Positions 1-10,937 of a stretch of DNA of 64,000 bases are shown here, piece by piece (the first letter of the stretch is position 1; each line of letters begins with the position of its first letter). The stretch is from NCBI GenBank assembly GCA_011033025.1, contig WFMF01000073.1, positions 340,579 to 404,578 on the forward strand, in the 5' to 3' direction. Position numbers and translations under genes: made by a program. This DNA is from Beroe forskalii (Eukaryota > Ctenophora > Nuda > Beroida > Beroidae). Below the pieces are notes generated by a model. The model saw only the letters and a program-made list of their open reading frames with translations, was not told the origin of the DNA and ran no database searches.

Positions 1-59
1 TAAAATTTTTTTTAAAAAGTCTTTTCCCCAAAAACCCCCAAAAACCAAAACACCACACC

Positions 60-285
60 CCCCCAACAACCTCATCCCAATCTAATAAGAGTCTCAAACA
101 CCCCCTAAACCCAACAAAACCTCACCAATATAATGAGAGTCTCAAAACACCACACTGACACCCACACAACCTCATGCCAATACTCAATGAGAGTCTCAAA
201 ACACCACACTGACACACACACAACCTCATGTCAATACACAATAAGAGTCTCAAAACACCACACTGACACCCTTCTGTTAGGGTGA
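60..285. repeat. 53-bp minisatellite, left arm
   Basis: Four to five imperfect copies of a unit of about 53 bp contain GAGAGTCTCAAAACACCACA followed by a CACAACCTCATG block. The first copies are degenerate and C/A-rich. The mirror copies are at 55,741-55,935. A small minus-strand open frame across it is repeat-derived. Confidence 0.8.
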
Positions 286-1882
286 TCAGGAAGCACTTTG
301 CCTTGTCAGTAGGTGCTTCTTCACAATGTGCTATAGTTTGTGAGGCTGTCTTGCAATTCTCACTGATAACAGAACTATCTGGACTCCTGTGATACACGGT
401 AACCGGTTGCCGATAACAAAGGCATTCAGTTTTCTATTCGTAAAAGCAATGAACTACAATTTTCCTACGTAAGTTCACATACTTGAATACTTCGGAGGGA
501 TTTTGACAAATTTGTTACGTTTCTCCTGGTGATAATCGCATCGTGCTGAGTTGCACGAAGCCTCTCAAAAAACATCTGCTATATCCTGACATTCTTCTTT
601 ATCATACCTAGGTAATGGTAATTTTACAGAGATCCCAAATATCTCGTTCAAGTTTTTTAATAATTATTACGAGAACTTTAGAGGAGTCTCCGGTCAGATT
701 TTTTTGTCTCCAAAGCGTTAGTATTCTATGGCAAAGTGCTGGTGGCTAACTTGTATGATTTCGTATATGACAGTAAAAAATTTTCATGAGATGTAAAAGG
801 GAATTTTGTATGGTTTCAACGACTGTATTGTTTTTAAATAGGTGTGATACGTATTCAAGTATCTCCTGAGCAGCTATCTTTATTTAGGAATCTGTTTTGA
901 TAACACCTGTTTTTTAAACATGTCTGGTGAAATGCTTTGAGCCAAGGAATTTGAATATAAATGTCATGTGATTATTGTATGGATCTGACATTAGTTCCGC
1001 TGTGGAAGACTGCTCTCCATGAAACATACAGGACTGCAGGTTCGTCTTATGGCTCGAATTATACACGCCGTAATTTTGTAACAGAAGCAATTTAGTTATT
1101 TATAAAATATAACTATTTAACGATTATAGTACTTCAATAGGTAGATAGCTTGATTAGTTGATAAGATGATAATGTGATGATAGTAATGGGAAAGGAGAGA
1201 AATGGGAAAGGAGAGAAAGGAAGGGAAGGAGCATAAACTTGAAAATAATGTCGACATTCAATCCCCTGAATTTCTGAATGAAGAAATTAAGCGATCTAAT
1301 AGGGCCTGTGTTGATAAACAAAAGTCATTGATTGCAATGAATTTTGTTTTAATCATGTGATAAACGCTACTGTACTTCCATCTGTTTCATCAGTCTATCA
1401 GAGATATCTGAACTTGCTAATCACCGTCTCGAATGCTTAGTACGTTGATGAACTGCATCAAATCAATTCCCATCACCAAATCAAATCACCAAATCACATT
1501 ATCATCTCCGATTAACATAATGCTACTGAATTGTGTGTGATTTGAATGACATAGCTTTTGTCACAAATTATATTTTAAAATTCTTGTTCTCGTAGTTTGA
1601 CAGCTGCACCATGAATTGCATGCAAAGTGATTGAAAGAGGATCTGATGTTGTCGATGTGATTCGTTGAAACTCGCAAAGGAGATGTCATAGTCATGTAAA
1701 GATGTAACAAGCCCACTCCACTACATGTTCCTAAGTACATTGGGCAACCCAAGCATCATCAACTAATGAACCACTGACACTCTCAGTAATGAACCACTGT
1801 CATTCTCATGATTATCAAGGCACAAATCTCTCTGCTTTGTCACGTGCTGTACGTGACTGCCATTTAAATCTCATTACACATG
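286..1882. other. Left-arm sequence without recognisable genes
   Basis: This AT-rich stretch is colinear with 54,150-55,735 of the right arm. Only short open frames occur and none has exon-like borders or a recognisable product. Around 1,760-1,800 the left arm has fewer copies of a GGTTCATTAG-type short repeat than the right arm has at 54,220-54,310. Confidence 0.6.
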
Positions 1883-1896
1883 AGTATAACATAATA

Positions 1897-3346
1897 ATCT
1901 ATTACATAAAGTAAAGTCACACGTGAATAATGTTTGTCTGTGCCGCCGTATACAATTAAATTTGAGCTTGCCAAGGCGAAAGGGAGAAAAGAGGTGCCGT
2001 TGCTATGGAAACTAATTTTTGCGCACGTGCAGATTATAATCAGTGCTATGCGAGAGCTTTCCATTACACTACTACTGTTAAATGCTGTGCTGACATAGTT
2101 TTTGAAAATTTGACGTTGTTTACATCAAATTCAAGATCTCAAGATGGAGAATGGACATGAATTGAATAACGGAGGATATTTTCGATGAATTGTTTTCTGT
2201 GGCAGACTTTGGCAGATAATCAATACTGAGTCGGTGATAACAATAGTAACTATAGTTTCGAAATTAGCCGTTTAGTTTACAAAGTGTACAATTCAATCGA
2301 GTCGAATATAGGTGTAGCAGATTACGAAGACAGTTCCTGGCCTGGATTAATGTAAACAAAACAAAATGGTGCAATGTCAGTTCCCGCCCTGGCCAGGGCG
2401 GTAACCCCCCGCGGTAAAAAGAAAACTGGCCAGGGGTATAAGTTAGAGATTTGAGTGTCACAGGGTGTTAATATATAATAATAATATATATCATGATAAT
2501 TGGGAGCAAATTTGAAACGCTGAGATCTCGAGAACGGGAAATGGTAGAGCCATGATAGAGGTCAGGTTTTGTTTATCTAAGATGGGAAAGTGTTATAGGC
2601 TATAAGAGAAGTTCTGGTGACGTCATTATCACGTCACTATGACGTCATCAACTTAGCGAAATTTTGTTTCTTTTTTAGAAAATAGGCTAATTTCGAGCGC
2701 ATTTTCACCAAGAAGGAAAGGAGATAGCGGTCTGATTTTTCGGAACAATTTTTAGCAAATTTAAAGAGCTTTCAGAAAATCATACGGATTATTGGGCTAT
2801 CTCGATTTTTCATCGAGATATACGCGATTTTCTAAGGTACGGTGAGAAATCGATTTCCAAATTATAGGACAAAAGTTAAATATGTGAGGTGTCAAGAACT
2901 GCAACTTATCTTGAAATGAGACCGGTCAAAGTATGTTGTACTAAGGTGGAATTGTCTTATAGGCTATATGGAAAGTTGGTTTGAGCCTATTTTGGTGCTG
3001 TGATGACGTCATCAAAATCGCGTAAAACCACTAAAATAGTGTATTTTGTGATAGAACGCTATTTTGCACTACTTTGACCATCTCTAACTCAGAGAGTTTT
3101 TATCAGATTATGTTTTTCTTTGATATGCTGCTTTAAGACTTTGAGATTTAGATATAAAACGAGTTTTACGGTGATCGGTCGAAGATTGTTGTCGTGGGAG
3201 GCTTCTAAGAATTGAACTGCAAATTTATTGACATTACGTTGATGACGAAAAATTGTACTTTAGTCATATTCTGTGATACGATGGTGAACTGATAATGGTT
3301 TCTCCATGTCTTGCAGTGAATAGGGATGGGAAATATACGATGAACT
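1897..3346. mobile_element. 1.45-kb insertion with 14-bp target-site duplication
   Basis: The identical 14-mer AGTATAACATAATA flanks the insertion at 1,883-1,896 and 3,347-3,360, and the right arm has a single copy at this point (about 54,130-54,150). A long variable-length duplication is more typical of retroposition than of MITEs. Positions 1,925-2,350 belong to the same family as the tandem units at 10,938-14,276, sharing the CACGTGAAT start, a GCACGTGCAGATTATAATCA block and a CAATCGAGTCGAAT block. The remainder (2,460-3,240) is unrelated and carries TGACGTCA palindromes. No intact protein-coding frame was found. Confidence 0.75.
2618..3011. promoter_or_regulatory. Cluster of CRE-like TGACGTCA palindromes
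   Basis: Perfect TGACGTCA octamers occur at 2,618-2,625, 2,640-2,647 and 3,004-3,011, with an ACGTCA half site between the first two. The octamer is the consensus for CREB/ATF bZIP factors. They lie inside the left-arm-only insertion, so any regulatory effect would have arrived with the element. Function is inferred from the motif only. Confidence 0.3.
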
Positions 3347-3401
3347 AGTATAACATAATATTATGCCACCATGGTAGTATGCGAATATGCGGATGGTATT
3401 A

Positions 3402-3592
3402 TATGTGTAGTAATACGGCGAGTAATAATGTCGAGCCCCGAAGGGGCGAGCCATTATTACGAACCGTATTACGTACTAATACTGCACCACTATAAGGGAC
3501 AAACATATTTTGATAAGATTTGTTTCGAAAACCACTGGTTTTTAGCAGTTTTGCAACAAAACGTATCCTAATATATAGCAGTTGCAGTATTA
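3402..3592. mobile_element. Small left-arm-only insertion with GCCCC/GGGGC hairpin
   Basis: The insertion is flanked by GTATTA at 3,396-3,401 and 3,587-3,592, and the right arm reads straight through with one copy. It contains a nested hairpin at about 3,411-3,475 in which TAATACGG and GTAATAATG pair with CATTATTAC and CCGTATTA around GAGCCCCGAAGGGGCGAG. The same core recurs at 23,803-23,845 and its mirror near 45,390-45,425, so this is a dispersed family. Confidence 0.6.
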
Positions 3593-4777
3593 AGAGAATT
3601 AGTGATCCCAGACGGAGGCAAGTTTATAATCCCCCATTCCAATAATCTATTTAATCCTGTCCTAAATCACTATATAATCCATATTGTAAGCTCTAGACGC
3701 GTAAGAGGAACGTGTAGGAAATGTTAGAGTCTGCAAGATCACTGAAGCATTGAGCTGGCTTTATGTTTAATGCCGACATGGAGTTCATGTAAATGATTTA
3801 CAGTTCATGGTGAAGCTGAACCGAACAGTGATCCGTGTATGAGCGTTTTGCTTATAGCAGTAGAACGAAACGTTGAATTAACGGAAATCTTTGACTCAAA
3901 GTCAAAGATTTTATTAAAGTTTAGTAGGCTTAAAAAACAGGAATTTGAAGTTTATTGAAAAGCTGGTGTTTAATCATAGCTACACTTCAGAGTTCTGGAG
4001 AGGTTGGTTTGATGTAGTACTGTCGCCTAAATAGCTTATTAACAAGCTTAATAGCTTATTATTATCAAATTTTTGATAAATAAAATTTTTATTGGAAATA
4101 ACAGGTTAAGAGATTAAAAGCAGCTTTCTTTCATTTGAAAAATTAAAGTTCAAAGTTAGAAAGTTCGATGTTTGATGCTTAAGTGCCACCATAATTGCTT
4201 AACCTTGAACAGAATCCAAAATGTCTGACATCTTTTGGTATAAACTTCAAACCGTTTAACGCTGATGGGTCTTAGATGCTTAAAATCTATTTTTATTCAT
4301 CCCTATAACGGGATCTAGCGATATATCAATAACAAGATCTGACATTCTGAAAGGCCTTTCATTGGAGCAGCTTGACAGGTCTGAATTTGACCTGGCAGCA
4401 GACAAACTGAAGGGCCTTCCCTCTGTACCCTCTGTACCCACTGTGACTTCTATTTAGAAAAGCAATACTACCTTAACCTCCAATATTTAAGTCAGGTAAA
4501 AATATAGTCTGAACTATTATAGTCGTAAAATGTTAGTCGTTATAAAAATAGGCCGACTTTATTTTCAGAGGTTAACGTATAGTGAACTCCGACATTTGCC
4601 TCAATTGAAATCAAGACAATTAAACATATTTTGTGGTTGAAATGTGGCAGAATGAACATTAAAACAGTATAACCATCCTGAATGGCATTTTATTGAACTG
4701 TACGATATCACAATTCCCCGAAACGAGAATGTGATTAGAACTTCAGAATTTCCAATAAAAACTCTAGTAGAAATGAT
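3593..4777. other. Left-arm sequence without recognisable genes
   Basis: This segment is colinear with 52,310-54,085 of the right arm apart from the right-arm insertion at about 52,480-53,100. It is AT-rich and has no supported exon. Confidence 0.6.
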
Positions 4778-4789
4778 TTAACTGTAACA

Positions 4790-5063
4790 TGTAATTCCAA
4801 ACCGAGGTTTCTTGAAATTTTGATCGACACTTTTGGGACAAGATAAACTGCTCTTTATTAAGGGAGTCTTAAAACGTTTCGATGTTACAAACATTCATCA
4901 TGATGTATTTTTGTAACATCGAAACGTTTTAAGACTCCCTTAATAAACTAATAAAGAGCAGTTTGTCTTGTCGCAAAAGTGTCAATCAAAATTTCAAGAA
5001 ACCTCGGTTTGGAATTACATTAATCATGCGACTTATATCAAACATCCCAATCCGCAAATTACA
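4790..5063. mobile_element. Foldback MITE with 12-bp duplication
   Basis: TTAACTGTAACA occurs at 4,778-4,789 and 5,064-5,075, and the right arm has one slightly diverged copy at about 52,260-52,275. The element is dominated by a near-perfect hairpin: arms of about 105 bp (about 4,790-4,894 and 4,915-5,019) surround a short AT-rich loop. The outer ends read TGTAATTCCAAACCGAGG on both strands. A tail of about 45 bases follows the second arm before the duplication. Confidence 0.8.
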
Positions 5064-5264
5064 TTAACTGTAACACCAATGTGGGATTGCAAATGTTAGT
5101 TGCAACCTCCAAACTGAACTGTCACCCAACTTACGAAGACTTCACTGGTACTGTTTTTCATGAAGTTATGAGACAATAGCTGTGGAATTTACAAATTACA
5201 TGTAACTTTGTGATATAGTGGAGACGCACAAGAAGAAGTTGCGAAATTGATCTTCCCATAGAAT

Positions 5265-6923
5265 GAGGAACCCTACAAGTGGATCCTGCGTGGTAAATGT
5301 TGTGTGGTAAAATACTGTGTGGTTAAGGAAATTCGGCGTTCGCGCCCGCCGAAAAGTACAAAAATGTAAACAAACCCCATTTTCGCACGATCTGCAGGTT
5401 TTTGCACGTGTTCCATACCAACTTCACATTCCCAAACGTGTTCTATACTCGACTCGGTATTATGTTTGAATTCCTTACCACACGCTCAAATTCAGCCTCT
5501 GTTTGCTAATGTGCAATGGGGGAAAAGGGTGCAATTGGACATGTAAATCGAATTCCTTACCACACGCTCAATTGATTTTCACAATCGTGTGTAAATGTGC
5601 GTGTATACTTGAGTGATTATACACTCAACATCTTACAGTCTTACACACGAATGCTAAATGCAATAAATGTTACTTTGTCTCAGAAATAAATTGAAAATAT
5701 AAAAGCGCTATTGACCGTTAATAAAGTTGGGGAATTTTCACGAGAATCTTGAATAATTTGGAATTGTAATTTACACTCAAGCACCTTGTCCTCATCATTG
5801 CCTTTTGATCGATATAATTTTCATAGGGTGTTCTTTCCGAAAAATCCTCGAAAATCAGCCTTTTAGGTGGGGCACCCCTTATAAATTTGAGATATTGTCT
5901 TGGCCAGGATGAGTTCGGGTGGCAACGACCTGTTTTGTCCTGCTCCAAAGACTGTAACTGTATGAATGTCCCATTCGTAAAAGCAGGTAATTAACGGGAC
6001 AAAAGTGGAACAAAATTGGTTACTTGTTTCTTGGAGATTTTGAGACTTTTTTGCCATTGAATGAAATTTTAGTCATAAACCCGAATCAACCCACACCTTA
6101 GGGCTAGAGTTATGGTGACACTGACCCGGTTTGATTCGGGTTGATTCGGTTATTTCGCTTGTTTAGGAGTTTAGGGTTGATTGGAGGATGATTTTGGGTT
6201 GGTTCGAGGTGCAGGTTTCGGGGTTTTGAGATTTCTCCTCAACAGTCTTTGGAGCAGGACAAAACAGGTCGTTGCCACCCGGACCCATCCTGGCCAAGAC
6301 AATATCTCAAATTTATAAGGGGTGCCCCACCTAAAATGCTGATTTTCGAGGATTTTTCGGAAAGAACACCCCATGAAAATTATATCGATCAAAAGGCAAT
6401 GATGAGGACAAGGTGCTTGAGTGTAAATTACAATTCCAAATTATTCAAGATTCTCGTGAAAATTCCCCAACTTTATTAACGGTCAATAACGCTTTCATAT
6501 TTTCAATTTATTTCTGAGACAAAGTAACATTTATTGCATTTAGCATTCGTGTGTAAGATGTTGAGTGTATAATCACTCAAGTATACACGCACATTTACAC
6601 ACGATTGTGAAAATCAATTGAGCGTGTGGTAAGGAATTCGATTTACATGTCCAATTGCACCCATTTCCCCCATTGCACATTAGCAAACAGAGGCTGAATT
6701 TGAGCGTGTGGTAAGGAATTCAAACATAATACCGAGTCGAGTATAGAACACGTTTGGAATGTGAAGTTGGTATGGAACACGTGCAAAAACCTGCAGATCG
6801 TGCGAAAATGGGGTTTGTTTACATTTTTGTACTTTTCGGCGGGCGCGAACGCCGAATTTCCTTAACCACACAGTATTTTACCACACAACATTTACCACGC
6901 AGGATCCACTTGTAGGGTTCCTC
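5265..6923. mobile_element. 1.66-kb foldback element, left arm only
   Basis: Inverted arms of about 680 bp (5,265-5,950 and 6,240-6,923) flank a centre of about 290 bp. The termini read GAGGAACCCTACAAGTGG on both strands. Flanking AT dinucleotides (5,263-5,264 and 6,924-6,925) are single in the right arm, where the sequence runs uninterrupted at about 52,065. Short mirrored open frames of 76 residues occur on both arms only because the arms are copies. No transposase was seen, so the element is presumably non-autonomous. Confidence 0.85.
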
Positions 6924-7415
6924 ATTGGGATAAATGAAATTTTGATTAACGTTTTGGTAGTACATAATGGACTTGTTTCACACGTCTACAATATGCAAAT
7001 AACAGAGGCTACCCATCTGTCATTTTAGAAATACAGGCTGGCGTACCAGGTATAATGTCCACGATATTCATCTTACTAGGGAGCAAGTTTAAAACGTATT
7101 TATGATACGATAAAGTTTCAACTCAGAAGCTTTCGAAAATCATGTGATGATCGTCGTCAGCTGATTAATATTCATTACTTGTTCTGCTTAATGTTGCAGC
7201 ATTGAAGCACTCTGTTGATTTCTTAATTAGCTCTGCTCGTGTCTATGCTGTGCTGTTTGGAGCGAATTCAAGTAACTGGTTCCTGATTCGACATCAGACT
7301 TTTCTTCAAACAACCATTCTATTAAGTTAGTACCGACTTAAAAACTTAAAACCTTATAATCAATCTAGTTGTCTAACCAGGGCTTTGTAACGCAATAAAA
7401 GTAGTATTGTTGCAA

Positions 7416-7972
7416 CCCTCAATTGACAGCCTAACACCCACTCTAGTAACAACCTAACAGCCACTCTAGTAACAACCTAACAACAACCCTAGTAACAACC
7501 TAACAACCACCCTAGTAACAACCACTCTAGTTACAGCCTAACAGCCACTCTAGTAACAACCTTACACCCTCCCTAGTAACAACCTAACACCCTCTCTAGT
7601 AACAACCTTACACCCTCTCTAGTAACAACCTGACATCAACTCTAGTAACAACCTAATATCCACTCTAGTTACAACCTAACAGCCACTCTAGTAACAACCT
7701 AACAGCCATTCTAGTAAGAACCTAATATCCACTCTAGTTACAACCTAACAGCCACTCTAGTAACAGGCTAACAACCACCCTAGTAACAACCTAACAACCA
7801 CTCTAGTAACAACCTAATATCCACTCTAGTAACAACCTAACAACCACTCTAGTAACAACCTAACAACCACTCTAGTAACAACCTAACAACCACTCTAGTT
7901 ACAGCCTAACACCCTCCCTAGTAACAACCTTACACCCTCCCTGGTAACAACCTAACACCCTCTCTAATCTTT
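7416..7972. repeat. 23-bp minisatellite, left arm
   Basis: About 23 copies of a unit like AACAACCTAACAACCACTCT followed by AGT. Variants change ACAACCACTC to ACACCCTCCC, ATATCCACTC or ACAGCCACTC. The mirror array lies at 51,018-51,572 with a different order of variants, so the two arrays have evolved separately or come from different alleles. Confidence 0.9.
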
Positions 7973-8378
7973 TAACCCCAGTCACCGAGAGATAGTAACG
8001 AGACCAGTGGACCTCTTTCCTCAGCTCCTGTGCTCACATCCTGCACATTCGTACTCCTCATTTCATCATATTACTCTACATTCCTAGCAATGTTTCCATA
8101 GCACAGTTCTCAGAACTTGATCAGAGGTAAAATATATTAGGACTTTAAATTCTTGTTTAGCTGTTGCACAATGCTTTTACATTAATTGTTTCTCTATCAC
8201 GCTAATTTTGTTTTTACGTTATATTATTTTATTCTAATTTTATTTGATGTTAATAATCAGTTAATTAGTTCAGCTTGTTAATTAATTGAGCATGGGTATA
8301 GGAAGCTAAGTATCATCAATCAGTGTATTGCTATGTGAAATAAGTACATGAATGATGAACCGTAGGCATTTCTTTTAA

Positions 8379-9680
8379 GGGGGGGGTTCACCCCTAACAT
8401 TTTGGAAAACACGAATTTGAGATAGGAGTTGGCCAGGATGGCCAGGGTGTGTACCAACATTTTGACGGTAGTCTTGAGTCCATAGGTCCAACATTGCCCA
8501 TGTGAGGCCTCGGGCAAAAATGGCGTCCAAAATCGAAATTTTACCTGATGGAGATAGAGCTTAGCTTTTGATTGCATTCGATTCGTCTCGACAAGCTGAT
8601 CATTTTAGTGTATTTGTTTGTCAAAATCGGATGAAAAATGGCCAAGTTATGCCATGCGAAGCGCCGCGGCGCCAAAGTGGCAGTTGGCTATTTTGGGCCT
8701 AAGGATGGCCATTTGGCCACATTTTTGGAGATATGAGCTTCAAACTTGTTTTGCCCATCATTTAGGTCAAAATTGATGGGCAAACCAATTTTCAAGTGAA
8801 TTGGACCTTATTTGGCCATTTTAGCCCATAAAAACTTCAAAAATCCACTAAATCGCTGATATCTCAGTTAGCGCTTTTGCCCAAATTGACTTTCTACTTT
8901 TCGTTATAATTTTTCCATTTTTCAATGTTTCTCCATGAAATTTTCAGAATCGCTTCGAAACTAAATTTTGCACTTAAGTTACTAAGCGAAATTTTGAGTT
9001 TGGCCTCCAAAAGATTTTTATGCCCATGAGAGCCAAAATCCCCGGGGATTTTGGCTCTCATGGGCATAAACCACAGAGCCAAACTAAAATTTCGCTTAGT
9101 AACTTAAGTGCGAAATTTAGTTTCAGCGATTCTGAAAATTTCATGGAGAAACATGAAAAATGGAAAAGTTATAACGAAAAGTAGAAAGTCAATTTGGGCA
9201 AAAGCGCCAACTGAGATATCAGCTGATTTAGTGGATTTTGAAGGTTTTATGGCCAAATGGCCAAATAAGGTCCACCACTTGGTATTGGTTTGCCCATCAA
9301 TTTTGACCTAAATGATGGGCAAAACAAGTTTGAAGCTCATATCTCCAAAATGTGGCCAAAATGGCCATCTTAGGCTTAAAATAGCCAACTGCCACTTTGG
9401 CGCGTGCGCTTTGCATGGCATAACTTGGCCATTTTTCATCCGATTTTGACAAACAAATACACTAAAATGATCAGCTCGTCGAGACGAATCGAATGCAACT
9501 AAAAGCTAAGCTCTATCTCCATCAGGTAAAATTTCGATTTTGGACGCCATTTTTGCCCGAGGCCCACATGGGCAATGTTGGACCTATGGACTCAAGACTA
9601 CCGTCAAATGTTAGACACCCGCCATCCCGGCCAACCCTATCTCAAATCTTCGTGTTTTCATGAGGGGTGAACCCCCCCCC
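8379..9680. mobile_element. TTAA-flanked 1.3-kb foldback (piggyBac-like MITE)
   Basis: TTAA borders the element on both sides (8,375-8,378 and 9,681-9,684), and the right arm has one intact TTAA-containing site at about 50,605. TTAA duplication is the hallmark of piggyBac-type insertion. The termini are poly-G/poly-C runs followed by GTTCACCCCT and its complement. The arms are about 600 bp and meet near 9,030 around a CCCCGGGG centre. No transposase frame is visible. Related sequence (GGAAAACACGA, GGCCAGGATGGC) occurs at 22,230-22,930. Confidence 0.8.
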
Positions 9681-9684
9681 TTAA

Positions 9685-10934
9685 GAAAATACGATTCTTA
9701 CCTTATCCAACGGCTCAATAAATACTTAAAATTAAATATGCAACTGTCTTGATCGATTTAAACTGTGTCCCGGCAATATTAAAACCCAGACTAATATTTA
9801 ATCATTAATAACCCTATCTGCCATCAATAATCAGGAATAATTGATAATTTATGATTAATAAGTTAAATTTTTCAAGATTTTAGAATTCAGTAGTAGGTTT
9901 ATTAATTGTTTATTAATCAACTGTCAATTCTTCGGATTTAAGATGAAACTTAGTGTTGCATTTTAAAAACTTCAAGAAAACCCGTTGGGTTTCCTCTTTA
10001 ATTGGACGTATAGTCAATTGGTCGTACAGTCATAATTAATGAATTATAAAATTGAATTTTTCAAATGTTGAACATCTTAGTTTTACTAGGGGTGCACTCG
10101 TCCTACGGACGTTAAATGATGGAAGTCTGGAAGACGCATTAGCTAACAAACAGAGCTCCACTGACAGCGATTTGACCGTGCGAATTGAGTAATTGCACTC
10201 GGCTTCACTTCGTGAAATTAGTGACACTAATCAAACTCGGCTTCGCCTCGAGTGATAAGTGCTGTAATTTTCACTCAGTTTCGCTTCGTGCAATACAACA
10301 ACATACCACTATGTGCTGTTAGATAAGCGTTCATTATCTTATGCCCAGGAATCCTATTTCCTTATTATAAGATTATAAAAGTCTCACTTACGTTTAATGA
10401 AATAGCTCCTCTGCGAAGTACAGCCATGATATCTAGCGTCTCTCACATGCATTATGTGAGAAACCCATCTTTTACACGAGCTCTGTTTGATAAATCCGAC
10501 ACTGCATCAACATTGTCATTTTTAGCTCATTTGTCCGTTGCCCGTGCCTGTCCACTCTATCGCAAAAGTTGAAATCTATTTCCCATACAGAGGATAAGGC
10601 CCAGATGCCAGAGCGAGAATAAATTTCTTTTTACCAGCAAAAATCTTTTAAAGATTTGGAGAAAAAAATCAAACAAAATTTGGTGATGATTAGTGGAAGA
10701 ATTGTGAAATTGTCATCTTTTTTTGAGATGTACTATGTGACTTGAAACCAAATGATAGGAAATCCTTCATCAACATAAATCTGACAAAAAGAGCATCATT
10801 CTGGGAAAACTGTTGTCAAAGCTTTCAGATTTCAGCTTGATTACTGCAAAATTCTAACATAAGATATGAATTTTCATGTGATTTACTTGTATATTTTTCA
10901 AAATTTCCAAATTCCTTTTAACGGGGACGGTGTT
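9685..10934. other. Left-arm sequence without recognisable genes
   Basis: This segment is colinear with 49,505-50,605 of the right arm. It includes AT-rich tracts and short GC-rich islands with CTCGGCTTC-type repeats near 10,200-10,280, mirrored at 50,040-50,110. No exon is supported. Confidence 0.55.
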
Positions 10935-10937
10935 TAA

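Noticed and set aside
5718-6479. Pair of near-identical 76-residue frames on opposite strands
   Set aside because: They are mirror images inside the two arms of one foldback element.
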